From Spirochaetales bacterium (GTDB lineage: Bacteria; Spirochaetota; Leptospiria; Leptospirales; Leptonemataceae): a stretch of 64,000 nt of DNA. Location of the stretch: positions 124,001-188,000 of the forward strand of contig JACKOY010000005.1 in assembly GCA_024233935.1 (NCBI GenBank), given 5' to 3'. Of this stretch, positions 1 through 8,948 are shown in pieces. Positions within the stretch are counted from its first letter, which is position 1, and the number at the start of each line of letters is the position of its first letter. The position numbers were made by a program, and so were the translations under genes. Under the pieces are notes generated by a model, which was not told the DNA's origin, searched no databases, and saw only the letters and a list, made by a program, of their open reading frames with translations.

Positions 1-1
1 C

Positions 2-190
2 CGGGTCCTGGACGATATCGAAGCCCGCATTATTCAACTCGAAAAAGTCTACAACGAATACACCAAAAACATCGACGATGCGGAACAGAATCCCGACCAG
101 ACCCGGGCTATGTTCGACAAATGGAAGGCCGGTCTCGATTCGGCCGTCAAAGCATTCACCGCTCTGGTCGGCCCCAAACCTTCGCGCTGA
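2..190 (+). CDS. C-terminal fragment of an unrecognised protein (truncated by window edge)
   Basis: An open frame enters from the left edge and gives 62 residues before TGA at 188-190. The visible part is charged and probably helical (around IEARIIQLEKVYNEY), with many Glu, Asp and Lys residues, and ends in GPKPSR. No start codon is in the window. Codon usage and GC match the neighbouring genes, so it is probably the end of a real gene, but no family can be named. Confidence 0.55.
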   Translation, partial: RVLDDIEARIIQLEKVYNEYTKNIDDAEQNPDQTRAMFDKWKAGLDSAVKAFTALVGPKPSR

Positions 191-362
191 GGCGAGCACT
201 GCAGGCGGGCCCTCTACAATCAAAACGCGCGGGCCAGCGGCGTCCGGGCCGCAGCAATTCAGTCATTAAAGGCCCTGTCACGGGGCTGCCCGGCATAAAA
301 AGCCAATCCCCAAAGACACATTCGGGCTGTGGCTCAGCGATAGTGACGGGCTTTGGACCCGC

Positions 363-1727
363 TCAACGACGGATCATGGCGGCATACCAGGCGGCGCTAT
401 CCTTCGGAGTGCGCTTTTTCGTTTCGAAGTCGACGTGGATGATGCCGAAGCGTTTTGCAAAACCCTCGCGCCACTCGAGATTATCCAAAAGACTCCAGAC
501 GAAATAGCCTTTCAGGTTCACGCCTTCGTTTTTTGCGCGCAGGGCCTGGGTCAGGTAGCCTTCCAGGTAACGAATGCGTTCGGGATCGTGCACCTTTCCG
601 TCGGACGAAACGACATCGGGAAAGGCGGCGCCGTTTTCGGTGATGTAGAGAGCGGGAATCTCGCCGTAGCTGCCGAACTTTTTTAAGATCTGGAACAGGC
701 CTTCGGGATGAATTTCCCAACCCATGGCCGTTTTTTCGGCGGTCTTTGCGGGTCGCAATTCGCGAAATCGCAGATACGGCATCCACCAGGCCCGGCGAAC
801 TATTTTGCGCGAGTAATGATTGATGCCCAAAAACTGAAATGGAAACTGTATCTCCTGTAAGTCGTTGGCCTCAACATATCGATCCACGCCGCGCAACATC
901 GGCAGTTCCCCGGCCGGATAGCCGCGACCGAAAACCGGATCCACATACAGGCGATTGAAAAATGCATCGTGACTGGCCAGGGCCGCCAGGTCTTTGGGTG
1001 AATCGCTGGCGGGATAACCGGCCAGGGTCGAAACCGTGGTACCAAGATGCAGGCCGCTTTTTTCCGCCTGCATGGCGCGCGCCGCTCGTCCCTGGGCCAG
1101 AAGCGTGTAATGCGAAGCGCGCAAGAAGCGCCGCAATCCCCGACGGGAAGGCGCATGATAACCGATTCCGTAACCCAGAAGCAAAAAGATAAACGGTTCG
1201 TTCAGCACAATCCAGTTGGGGATCAAATCGCCCAGCTCGCGCACACACAGCGCGGCATAGTCCGAAAACCAATTCACAATATCGCGGCTGGCCCATCCGC
1301 CGCGTTGCTCCAGGGCCAGCGGCAAATCCCAGTGATACAAAGTGGCCCAGGGCTTAATGCCGGCCTCCAAGAGCGCTTCCGCCAGGCGCCGATAAAAGTC
1401 GAGACCCTTGCGGTTGACGCCGCCCGAAAGAGTGCCCTCGGGCAGAAGGCGCGGCCAGGAAATGGAAAAACGATAGGCCCCGAGGCCCAGTTCGCGCATG
1501 AGCGCCACATCTTGCGCGAACCGATGATAATGATCGCAGGCCTCATCGCCGCGGTCACGATTCCGGATCTTGCCCTTGCGGGAAAATTCGTCCCAAATCG
1601 AAGGGCCTTTGCCGTCGGCATTCCAGGCGCCCTCAATCTGATAGGCCGCCGTGGCCGCCCCCCAGGCAAAGTCCTGCCCGAAGCTGGATCCGCGCAGTTC
1701 GGACGGGATTTCGCGGGTGCCGGTCAC
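363..1727 (-). CDS. Family 1 glycosyl hydrolase (beta-glucosidase)
   Basis: The 454-residue product has the length of GH1 enzymes, which hydrolyse beta-linked glucosides or galactosides by a retaining mechanism. The N-terminus shows the GH1 start FAWGAATAAYQIEG (about residues 20-33). The acid/base Glu lies in NEP (Glu177) and the nucleophile in ITENG (Glu364). The substrate-binding segment SLLDNLEW is near residue 415. There is no signal peptide, so it is probably cytoplasmic. The start is GTG at 1727, only about 16 residues before the conserved core, and no better start is seen. The gene stands alone, 136 bases from the acyl-CoA ligase stop. Exact substrate cannot be told from the sequence. 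Confidence 0.93.
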   Translation of the reverse strand: MTGTREIPSELRGSSFGQDFAWGAATAAYQIEGAWNADGKGPSIWDEFSRKGKIRNRDRGDEACDHYHRFAQDVALMRELGLGAYRFSISWPRLLPEGTLSGGVNRKGLDFYRRLAEALLEAGIKPWATLYHWDLPLALEQRGGWASRDIVNWFSDYAALCVRELGDLIPNWIVLNEPFIFLLLGYGIGYHAPSRRGLRRFLRASHYTLLAQGRAARAMQAEKSGLHLGTTVSTLAGYPASDSPKDLAALASHDAFFNRLYVDPVFGRGYPAGELPMLRGVDRYVEANDLQEIQFPFQFLGINHYSRKIVRRAWWMPYLRFRELRPAKTAEKTAMGWEIHPEGLFQILKKFGSYGEIPALYITENGAAFPDVVSSDGKVHDPERIRYLEGYLTQALRAKNEGVNLKGYFVWSLLDNLEWREGFAKRFGIIHVDFETKKRTPKDSAAWYAAMIRR

Positions 1728-1863
1728 GGACCAGCCTTGCGCAACGGGGCGCTTGTGGCAAACGACAAAAAACTTCTGTGATATGGCCGAATTTTCTCTT
1801 CGCTTTCATATGGACAGATTGAGCGCGACCGGCTCCCGGCGCGCCCGTACCAGAAACTCCAGC

Positions 1864-3780
1864 CTAGAGTGACTCGATCAAATCGCGATACTTTTCGGCG
1901 ATGACGTGGCGCCGCAGGGATAACTTGGCGGTCAACTCGTCGCCGGCTTCAAAGGGCCGCGGTAAAATGGCAAAGCTCACGACGCGCTCGAAGGTCTTAA
2001 AGCCGCTCGCGCCATTCACCAGCCGCCGCAGTTCGGCCTGGATCTGCTGCCGTACCTTCTCGTCCGCGGCCAGTTCCGCGTAGTTGCGCCCCTGCCCATC
2101 GCCATCAAAGGCCGCCGGGTTGATCACAATCAGGGCGCTCAGATACTTGCGGTCCTGGCCGACCAACATGACCTGATCGATCAGAGGCGATTCCAGCAAT
2201 CGGTTTTCCACCGGCACCGGTTCGACGTTTTCGCCCCCCAGAAGCACAATGGTTTCTTTAGAGCGGCCAACGATTTTCAGACAGTTGTTGTAAGTCACAA
2301 GACCCAGGTCGCCGGTGTTCAGCCAGCCTTCGGCGTTGAGCACGCGACGGGTGGCTTCGGGGTCGGCGTAATAGCCTTTCATGACCTGCGGTCCCCGCAC
2401 GTGAATTTCACCTTTCAGGCCCCGCCCGCGACCGGGTTCGCGAGAATCATAGACCGTCTCCCCGCTGCTCAGGTCGACAAGCCTTAGCTCCGTTTCGTCA
2501 ATCACCTCGCCCACTGTTCCAATCACGATTTTTCCGGGCCGGCGGGCGGCCACGATTGGCGCAGTCTCGGTAAGGCCGTAACCTTCGAGGACCGGAATGC
2601 CAATGTTGTTAAAGAACTCGTCGACGTGCATGGGCAGAGCCCCCCCGCCCGAGCAACTGAATCGTAGCGCGCCACCGGTAGCAGAACGAAGACGACGCAA
2701 CACAAGCAGATTCAAGAGACCGTAGGGCAGAAGAAACAAACACCAGGCGAAGAGCGCCATCACCGCCCTTACCCCCGAGTCAAGCGGAGAACGACCTTCC
2801 AGATCCACGTTCTGAAAACTCAGGAAGCGGACCGAACCTTTGACCCGCGCGGCCGAGAACACAGCGGCCCGAAACAACGCGCGACTGAGCGAGCCGGCCT
2901 TTTGCATGCGACTTTGAATGCCCTGGTAGATCATTTCCCAGAGCCGCGGAGCCGAAGCCAGAAAAGTCGGTCGCACCCGGGCCATGTCCTGCCGCAAATT
3001 GCGCACGTCCGTGTAATACGTGCACGCGCCACAATAGATGGCACTGATTTCGAAGGTGCGCTCGAAAATATGCCAGACCGGCAGAATCGAAAGGATACGA
3101 TCCCTGACGGAGAGTCGCACCGGAAGATTGCGCAGCTGAGAGAGCAGGTTGGCATGGGTCAGCATGACACCCCGGGGTTTTCCGGTGGTTCCCGACGTGT
3201 AGATCAGCGTCATCAAATCTTCGCCCTGCGTTTGTGCGATGCGCTTCTCCGCCCGCCGGTCGCCCCGCTGCCGTAATAGGCGGCCCTGCTCGCAAATATC
3301 GCGAATGTGCAGCACAGACCCGGTTGGCAGGGCCTGCGGCGCCATCAAAATGATGTGCTTGAGCGCCGGCAGATGCGTGCGGTTTTTCTGGACCAGCTCA
3401 AGTACGACCTGATTCTCTACGAAGAGTATTTCCACGCCCGCATGGGAGAGAATATAACGAACATCGTGTTCGGTTACGTCGCTGCCCCGCGGCACGTCCG
3501 CGGCTCCGGCAAGCTGAATCCCGTAGTTGGCCAGGATCCATTCCAGACGGTTGTCGGAAAACAGACCCACCCGGGAATTCTGTTCCAGTCCCATCTCGAT
3601 GAGTCCGGTTGCCAGATTCAGACCCTGTGAATAGAGTTCCGCAAACGAAATCGGCTGAAATTCGCGTTTGGGACCGCTTGCGGTCGCGAAAGCGGGTCGA
3701 TCCGCATAGACCTCCGCAGCCGCCTGGTAAACCCGGGCAATACTCCTACAGGAAGATACATTGATCGCATGTTTGTTCAT
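1864..3780 (-). CDS. Long-chain acyl-CoA ligase (AMP-binding, FadD15/ACSL-like)
   Basis: This 638-residue AMP-forming ligase should activate fatty acids to acyl-CoA. The P-loop YTSGTTGKPR is at about residues 194-203, the adenylate motif EGYGLTETAP near 410, and a GRSKETIVLLGGENVEP segment near the C-terminal hinge. The long insert between the motifs is typical of the long-chain ACSL/FadD15 branch. An ATG 7 codons upstream (3801) exists, but the ATG at 3780 has GGAGG five bases before it and is preferred. It lies downstream of, and on the same strand as, the AraC-type regulator, which may control it. Chain-length preference is not readable. Confidence 0.92.
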   Translation of the reverse strand: MNKHAINVSSCRSIARVYQAAAEVYADRPAFATASGPKREFQPISFAELYSQGLNLATGLIEMGLEQNSRVGLFSDNRLEWILANYGIQLAGAADVPRGSDVTEHDVRYILSHAGVEILFVENQVVLELVQKNRTHLPALKHIILMAPQALPTGSVLHIRDICEQGRLLRQRGDRRAEKRIAQTQGEDLMTLIYTSGTTGKPRGVMLTHANLLSQLRNLPVRLSVRDRILSILPVWHIFERTFEISAIYCGACTYYTDVRNLRQDMARVRPTFLASAPRLWEMIYQGIQSRMQKAGSLSRALFRAAVFSAARVKGSVRFLSFQNVDLEGRSPLDSGVRAVMALFAWCLFLLPYGLLNLLVLRRLRSATGGALRFSCSGGGALPMHVDEFFNNIGIPVLEGYGLTETAPIVAARRPGKIVIGTVGEVIDETELRLVDLSSGETVYDSREPGRGRGLKGEIHVRGPQVMKGYYADPEATRRVLNAEGWLNTGDLGLVTYNNCLKIVGRSKETIVLLGGENVEPVPVENRLLESPLIDQVMLVGQDRKYLSALIVINPAAFDGDGQGRNYAELAADEKVRQQIQAELRRLVNGASGFKTFERVVSFAILPRPFEAGDELTAKLSLRRHVIAEKYRDLIESL

Positions 3781-3800
3781 TTCGTTCCTCCACGAGAACA

Positions 3801-3808
3801 TTCATGAA
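3801..3808. promoter_or_regulatory. Short palindrome in the leader of the acyl-CoA ligase gene
   Basis: TTCATGAA is an 8-base perfect palindrome flanked by GAACA repeats, about 20 bases before the preferred start of the ligase gene and behind the AraC-type regulator gene. It may be part of an operator, but an 8-base palindrome is short and could be chance. Confidence 0.2.
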
Positions 3809-3852
3809 CAAGTATGCAGCATAGACCCGACGATTGCGTCGCTGCGTATATC

Positions 3853-3876
3853 CCGACACCGGCCCAGAAGTGTCGG
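3853..3876 (-). terminator. Hairpin just behind the AraC-type regulator gene
   Basis: CCGACAC (3853-3859) pairs perfectly with GTGTCGG (3870-3876) across a 10-base loop, starting 1 base past the regulator's stop codon. No clear U-tract follows on the minus strand, so it may be a weak terminator or an RNA-processing hairpin. Confidence 0.35.
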
Positions 3877-3877
3877 A

Positions 3878-4969
3878 TTATGATTGGCGACTGTTGCGAA
3901 AGGAGTAGTTCTCGCGGTACTGGCGGGGAGTGACACCGGTCTGAGCCTGGAAGGCCCTGTGAAACGCCGACTTGCTGTTGAAACCGGAAGCGAAGCCCAC
4001 CGAAAGCACGCTGCGGTCCGGTTCTTCAATGAGCATACGCCGGGCTTCGTTTACACGAAACTCGTTTATGAACGTGTTGAAGTTCTTTCCAAAACGTTCA
4101 TTTAAGAGCTCCGACAATTGGTGCACGCGCACGTTCAGGTATTCCGAAAGCCGGGATAGGTTGATGTCCTCGTCGGCAAAAAGTTTCTCGTCGTTCATGA
4201 GCGCAAGCAGCCGATTGGCGAGCGCGTCCACATCGACCGAGACGAGACGGGACCGCTCGTAGCGCACACGCGCCGCTGAACGTTCCACCAGACGAAGTAA
4301 ATTCGGGAAACGGCGCGAAAAAAGAAACAGCGCGTAAGTCAGCAAAGGCAGACAGTGCGCGCTCAGGCGGACCAGAATGTTTTGTCCGGTTGCAAAGCCC
4401 ACCAGGCCCAGACCGATCGCCGCCAGCACCGAAATCATCAGAGCGAATAGCCCGCGGCGAACGGTGAGCGGCAGAGCCGACGGCAAAAAGATCACAAAGC
4501 GGTGGCGCAGCAAGAAAGCCAGGCCGTAAACGACCGCACTCAGTTTGGGTCCCGCATTCAAGAGCGCACGTAGGCCCGGCGCGAAAGCCGCCGGAACCGG
4601 GCCGCCCTCCAGTTGGGCGAGCACCAGTGCGAAAGCACAGACCGGCGCCAGAAGATGTGCCGGAGATGCGGGCCGGAAGTGGGCATCGTCCGGCGCGACT
4701 GCTTCGCGCAAAAAGGCGTAGAGTAGCGGACCTACCAGAAAGAGGGGCGGCAGCGCCAGAAGGAGCCGGTCTCCGATGAGGCGGTCCAGGCCCGAGAAGT
4801 GAAGCGCCCCGAACGCCAGCCAGAGCGAACTTACGAGCAGCAGGGCCGCCAGCCGATGGCGCGCTCGCCTTTCCAGGGTGCGCTCAGAATAGGTCCCGGC
4901 TGCCCAGACCAGGTTGAAGACCGCCCCGGCGCTCAGAAACACCAGATCAAAGATCTCTCCCGGAACCAT
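3878..4969 (-). CDS. Membrane-anchored AraC-family transcriptional regulator
   Basis: The 363-residue protein has an N-terminal hydrophobic half (about residues 1-225) with six to seven likely membrane helices, then a C-terminal AraC/XylS helix-turn-helix domain (about 250-355) ending in GVTPRQYREN. The second HTH helix region reads SVGFASGFNSKSAFHRAF, close to the family consensus. Such 7TM-like plus AraC fusions are common in Leptospira and presumably sense a membrane or periplasmic signal. It lies directly upstream of the acyl-CoA ligase on the same strand. The ligand and regulon are unknown; control of the ligase is an inference from position only. Confidence 0.9.
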   Translation of the reverse strand: MVPGEIFDLVFLSAGAVFNLVWAAGTYSERTLERRARHRLAALLLVSSLWLAFGALHFSGLDRLIGDRLLLALPPLFLVGPLLYAFLREAVAPDDAHFRPASPAHLLAPVCAFALVLAQLEGGPVPAAFAPGLRALLNAGPKLSAVVYGLAFLLRHRFVIFLPSALPLTVRRGLFALMISVLAAIGLGLVGFATGQNILVRLSAHCLPLLTYALFLFSRRFPNLLRLVERSAARVRYERSRLVSVDVDALANRLLALMNDEKLFADEDINLSRLSEYLNVRVHQLSELLNERFGKNFNTFINEFRVNEARRMLIEEPDRSVLSVGFASGFNSKSAFHRAFQAQTGVTPRQYRENYSFRNSRQS

Positions 4970-5137
4970 AGGGCCTCATCGCAGTCGGCCCTGCTCAGGA
5001 AGTCAGCATGAAAATCGCAGGACCGGTTTTGCGGGCATACCGCCCGGGAAACTGACTCCCCGGCCGGCCCCGGTCTGCGTTCAGCCACCACGGGCCGGGT
5101 TTTTGTATTTATGATTTTGCGTCTCATTCTCATTAAA

Positions 5138-5374
5138 ATGTCGACTTCCGGACCCGGGGTGCCTTCTGGTGCCATGAAGGAAAGAGCCTCGTCCGCCCAC
5201 CGACTGACTCCGTTGATTCAAACGCCGCTGGTTCGCATTGACCGCTGCAGTTGCGGCACCATGCACCTGCGCATTGGAGGCCAGCTTCTCAAGCTCTGTC
5301 CGGCCCAGTTTCATCAGGTGGCGGCGGCCATCGGAATTGTCGGAGAACCGCTGCATCCCCAGCGCCTGAATTAG
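5138..5374 (+). CDS. Small conserved protein with a Cys-x-Cys-Gly motif
   Basis: A 78-residue product whose C-terminal half contains DRCSCGTMHLRIGG followed by an amphipathic segment ending in FHQVAAAIG. The pattern CxCGxxHLxxG followed by a helix resembles a small widespread family of uncharacterised proteins; this is from memory. Two cysteines could bind a metal, but only one CxC pair is present. The start is uncertain: ATG at 5138 is given, ATG at 5111 or 5174 is possible, and none has a clear ribosome-binding site. It precedes the GyrI-like gene by 70 bases. Confidence 0.55.
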   Translation: MSTSGPGVPSGAMKERASSAHRLTPLIQTPLVRIDRCSCGTMHLRIGGQLLKLCPAQFHQVAAAIGIVGEPLHPQRLN

Positions 5375-5444
5375 CGCATTCTGCTTTTCGATTTGCGGCT
5401 CCCCGGGAGCTCTGTCCCCCAATTCGTGCTTTGGAGGAACCGCA

Positions 5445-6083
5445 ATGAAACGAATCGTTGTCCTGCTGGCTGTCGTAGCCGCCCTGTTACTGCTGGTTTT
5501 CGGCGCCACCTATGCGATCGACCGCAGCTTTCGTCCCCCGCAGACCGTGCTCGATGAACTGGTGCAAAGTCACGGGGAACCGCACATCGTGGAACGTCCC
5601 GACCAGCAGATGCTGGTGATTGAAACCGTGGGCGACCCGAACGAACTGGGTGGCCCCGCTATCATGCGGTTGTTCAGCGTTCTTGCGGACCTTCAGGAGA
5701 GCCCGCCCGATGCAAGCACTTCGGCTCCCCGGGCGCGCTGGCCGAAACCTTTTGAAACTCCGATCACCGAATGGGTGGGAATCTGGGCCGTGCCCGCTCC
5801 CGAGGGCCTGACGGAACTGCCGCCGGACACGAACGACGACGCCACCATGGTCGTAGAGTTGCAGACCTGGCAATATGGCACCGTGGCCGAGCTTCTGCAC
5901 GTTGGCCCCTATACAGAGGAAGGACCAACGAGCGAACGGTTGCGCAACTATATAGAAGAAAAAGGCTGCGAGATTGTGGGTCCGCACGAAGAAGAGTACT
6001 GGAGCGGGCCGAGTCCGTTTGCCTGGTTGGACGATCCCGAATCATACTACACGATTCTGCGCTACAATGTGCGACCCCGCTAG
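5445..6083 (+). CDS. GyrI-like (effector-binding domain) protein with N-terminal membrane anchor
   Basis: The 212-residue protein starts with a membrane helix (residues 4-25) and continues as a GyrI/AraC-effector-binding-like domain. The family signature is seen in VAELLHVGPYTEEG with an acidic residue after the HxGPY motif, and in CEIVGPHEEEYW near the C-terminus. This fold binds small hydrophobic ligands. Here there is no DNA-binding domain; the helix places the domain in the periplasm or on the membrane surface. A good ribosome-binding site (GGAGG) precedes the ATG by about 7 bases. The next gene follows within about 100 bases on the same strand. The ligand is unknown. Confidence 0.8.
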   Translation: MKRIVVLLAVVAALLLLVFGATYAIDRSFRPPQTVLDELVQSHGEPHIVERPDQQMLVIETVGDPNELGGPAIMRLFSVLADLQESPPDASTSAPRARWPKPFETPITEWVGIWAVPAPEGLTELPPDTNDDATMVVELQTWQYGTVAELLHVGPYTEEGPTSERLRNYIEEKGCEIVGPHEEEYWSGPSPFAWLDDPESYYTILRYNVRPR

Positions 6084-6185
6084 GCCCGAACGCCCCAGAT
6101 CGGGCCGGGCGCTTCCAACGGTAAGCGATCTCTGAAATCCGGTCTGCTGACACTGCTGGCCGCTGGCTTTTTTGTTGCGGCGCCG

Positions 6186-8942
6186 GTGATTGCCGCCCGC
6201 TACGCGCCCGCGCTGCAACCGTTTGTATTCGAACCGATTGAAGCCGCGCCCGATTTTGTGCGGGACCTGATAGGCCGGGGGCGCGCCGGGCTGCCCCCTT
6301 CATCGGGACCAGACGAACCTGCTTCCGCAACGGCATTGCGGGCCGGCGCTGATCGTGCTTTTCTGCGGCACCTGGACCGCGGCCTTACGGAACTGCCCCA
6401 CGAGCGCCAGCGCGTGCTGCGCATCCTCCATTTCGGTGACTCGCAAATCTGGGACGATCACTTCTCGGGCGATCTACGCAGACGTTTCCAAAGCGAGTTC
6501 GGAGACGGCGGCCGCGGCCTCGTCGCACCCTATCACGGCTACAGCTTTCATCTGCAGGGACACCGGGCCCGGGCCACTCTGGGACGTACGGGCTATCACG
6601 TGGTGTTGCGGTACACAACAACCGATCACGAACTGAACGCGCTTGCAGACGAAAGCATTGGCTTTCTGGGTCGCAGTCACATGATTCCGGCGACGCCCTG
6701 GAGCAGCTTTCAGCAGGCGGAAGCGGACGCGGCGGCCTGGCAGAAGGTGCAGGTTCTGGTTCGCCTGCCGCCCGGCCCGGAGCGCAAGGTCCAGGTGCAA
6801 CGCTACGATGACCAACGCCTGGTCGCGCGGGCCGGCCTCCAGGCTGCGGCCGGTTGTGAGTGGCTGGACCTTTCCGTTCCGGGACTCGCCGGTAAAGACA
6901 CGGAACTTCGCTTCGACTCCGACCGCAGCGCCCCCGTCTATATCGACGCCATCAATCTCGAAAGCGAACATGGTGTGGCTTACAGCACCGTCACGCTGAT
7001 GGGCATTCATCTGGCCTGGATGGGTTCGGCGACGGACGAAAATAGACGCTGCGGCTTTTCGCACTACCAGCCCGAGCTCGTGATTCTTTCGTTCGGTGTC
7101 AACGAAGCCTACAGCCTGATGAGTTACGCCCACTACACAATCGAAGCTTACGAAAGCGCTCTGAAAACCGAACTGGGTCGATTGCGTCGCTCGCTTCCCA
7201 ATTCAGACTTTGTCCTTATTGGCACGGGCGAAGTGCGCAGCCTCTCCGGTCAGGGTCTTTCGCCGTACGGAGATGCGATGCGCGAAATTCAGGCGCGCAC
7301 GGCCGAAAGCCTGGGCATGGCGTTCTACGATCAGTACGCGGCCCTTGGTGGCCCCGGCCAGTCAGCCCGCTTGCAGGCGCGGGGTTTCTTACAGAGCGAT
7401 CTTCTGCACTTCACGCCGTCCGGATCGAGATATGCCGCCGACCTGCTCTACGAAGAACTGACCACGGGCGTACATATCGGAGCGGCCCCGGCGGCTGCTC
7501 CCGGACCGACCGCTCGTGGTGAAGCCGGGGCTGACGCGGGTGTGGCTCTCTTTCAGAGCCGGGCTTACCTGTATTTTTTAGGAGCGGTGCTTGTAGGCGC
7601 CGGTCTGGTTTCGCGCTGGCCAACGGTGCGCATTGCGCTTTTGCTCGGCGCTTCGTACGTTTTTTATGCTTCCTGGGTTTTGTGGCCGCTTCTGTTGCTG
7701 ATTGCCAGCACCACGATCGATTACGTGTGTGCGTTGGCCCTTGCAGCGGCCGGGAGTCGAACGCTGCGAAAGCGCGCGGTGCTTGTCGTATCGATTGTGG
7801 CCAACCTGGGGCTTTTGGGATTCTTTAAGTACGGTCAATTTTTCACAGACACCATCTCCCCACTCTTTCTGGATTATTTCGACAGCAGTCACTGGACCTG
7901 GCCGCTTTTGCCCGCCGGTATCTCCTTCTACACCTTTCAATCGATGTCCTACACAATCGACGTGTATCGCGGAATCCTGCCGGCCGAACGAAATCCGCTG
8001 CGTTTCGCGATGTATGTGGCCTTCTTTCCCCAGTTGATCGCCGGACCGATCGTGCGGGCCGCGCACTTTTTGCCCGACATGGCCGGCCGTGCGCGCCACT
8101 TTGCCGTGAACGATCGACGTTTTGGGGCGGGGCTCTTTACAATTGCGGTCGGCCTCTTGAAAAAGAGCTTCGCGGATCGCCTGGCCTTGAGCGCCGTTGA
8201 TGATGTATTTGCAGTGCCGGGCATGTTCAGCCCGATCGAGATCGCGCTTTCGGTGTATGCCTATGGCCTTCAGATCTACTGGGACTTCTCGGGTTATACG
8301 GACATCGCACTCGGTTCGGCGGCACTGCTGGGCTTTCGTCTCACGCACAATTTTAACCAGCCTTACCGCGCTCAAAGCATTTCGGACTTCTGGCGACGCT
8401 GGCATATTTCTTTGGGTAGCTGGCTGCGCGACTACCTGTACATCCCGCTTGGTGGGGCCAGGCGGCGTCCCGCTATCAACCTGCTTGTGACCATGCTTTT
8501 GTGCGGACTCTGGCACGGAGCAGGCTGGCAATTCGTGTTGTGGGGTTTGTACCACGGCCTGTTGATGGTGCTGGAACGATGGCTGGGACTCGGACGTCGA
8601 ACATCGACCGGCGTGATGGGTTTTCTACGCAGCACGATCGCTTTGCACCTGGTGCTGGCCGGCTGGATTCTTTTTCGGGCGGCCGGTTTGTCGGGCGTCG
8701 GGAACTTCCTGCAGGCCTCGCTGCAGTCTACCCCGGCGCGTGATCTCCAGTTGAGTACCCTCGCCATCGTGGGCGTCGGCTACCTCATTCATTTTTTGCC
8801 GGTGAGCTGGTTCGGACGCACCCGGGCCGTTTTCGTGCGTTCCCCCTGGCCCCTGCGCGGCTTTACGCTGGCGGTGTTTTGTCTGGGCCTGTGGCAGCTT
8901 CAGTCGGTTGGATATCGACCCTTCATCTACTTTCAGTTCTGA
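6186..8942 (+). CDS. SGNH hydrolase - MBOAT O-acyltransferase fusion
   Basis: The 918-residue reading has two parts. The N-terminal part (about 70-430) is an SGNH/GDSL-type hydrolase: block I FGDSQ (Ser86), a block-III-like FGVNEA, and the Asp-His pair in SDLLHFTPSG (about 405/408). The C-terminal part (about 455-918) is an MBOAT membrane acyltransferase with PAGISFYTFQSMSY, FFPQLIAGPI and the catalytic-type GLWHGAG (His near 777), ending in FIYFQF. It probably moves acyl groups onto an extracytoplasmic polysaccharide. The GTG at 6186 is only the first canonical start: the frame is open back to 6084 and encodes a hydrophobic signal-like segment before it without an ATG, GTG or TTG. The N-terminus is therefore unresolved (frameshift or CTG start). 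Confidence 0.85.
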   Translation: MIAARYAPALQPFVFEPIEAAPDFVRDLIGRGRAGLPPSSGPDEPASATALRAGADRAFLRHLDRGLTELPHERQRVLRILHFGDSQIWDDHFSGDLRRRFQSEFGDGGRGLVAPYHGYSFHLQGHRARATLGRTGYHVVLRYTTTDHELNALADESIGFLGRSHMIPATPWSSFQQAEADAAAWQKVQVLVRLPPGPERKVQVQRYDDQRLVARAGLQAAAGCEWLDLSVPGLAGKDTELRFDSDRSAPVYIDAINLESEHGVAYSTVTLMGIHLAWMGSATDENRRCGFSHYQPELVILSFGVNEAYSLMSYAHYTIEAYESALKTELGRLRRSLPNSDFVLIGTGEVRSLSGQGLSPYGDAMREIQARTAESLGMAFYDQYAALGGPGQSARLQARGFLQSDLLHFTPSGSRYAADLLYEELTTGVHIGAAPAAAPGPTARGEAGADAGVALFQSRAYLYFLGAVLVGAGLVSRWPTVRIALLLGASYVFYASWVLWPLLLLIASTTIDYVCALALAAAGSRTLRKRAVLVVSIVANLGLLGFFKYGQFFTDTISPLFLDYFDSSHWTWPLLPAGISFYTFQSMSYTIDVYRGILPAERNPLRFAMYVAFFPQLIAGPIVRAAHFLPDMAGRARHFAVNDRRFGAGLFTIAVGLLKKSFADRLALSAVDDVFAVPGMFSPIEIALSVYAYGLQIYWDFSGYTDIALGSAALLGFRLTHNFNQPYRAQSISDFWRRWHISLGSWLRDYLYIPLGGARRRPAINLLVTMLLCGLWHGAGWQFVLWGLYHGLLMVLERWLGLGRRTSTGVMGFLRSTIALHLVLAGWILFRAAGLSGVGNFLQASLQSTPARDLQLSTLAIVGVGYLIHFLPVSWFGRTRAVFVRSPWPLRGFTLAVFCLGLWQLQSVGYRPFIYFQF

Positions 8943-8948
8943 GGGTTG

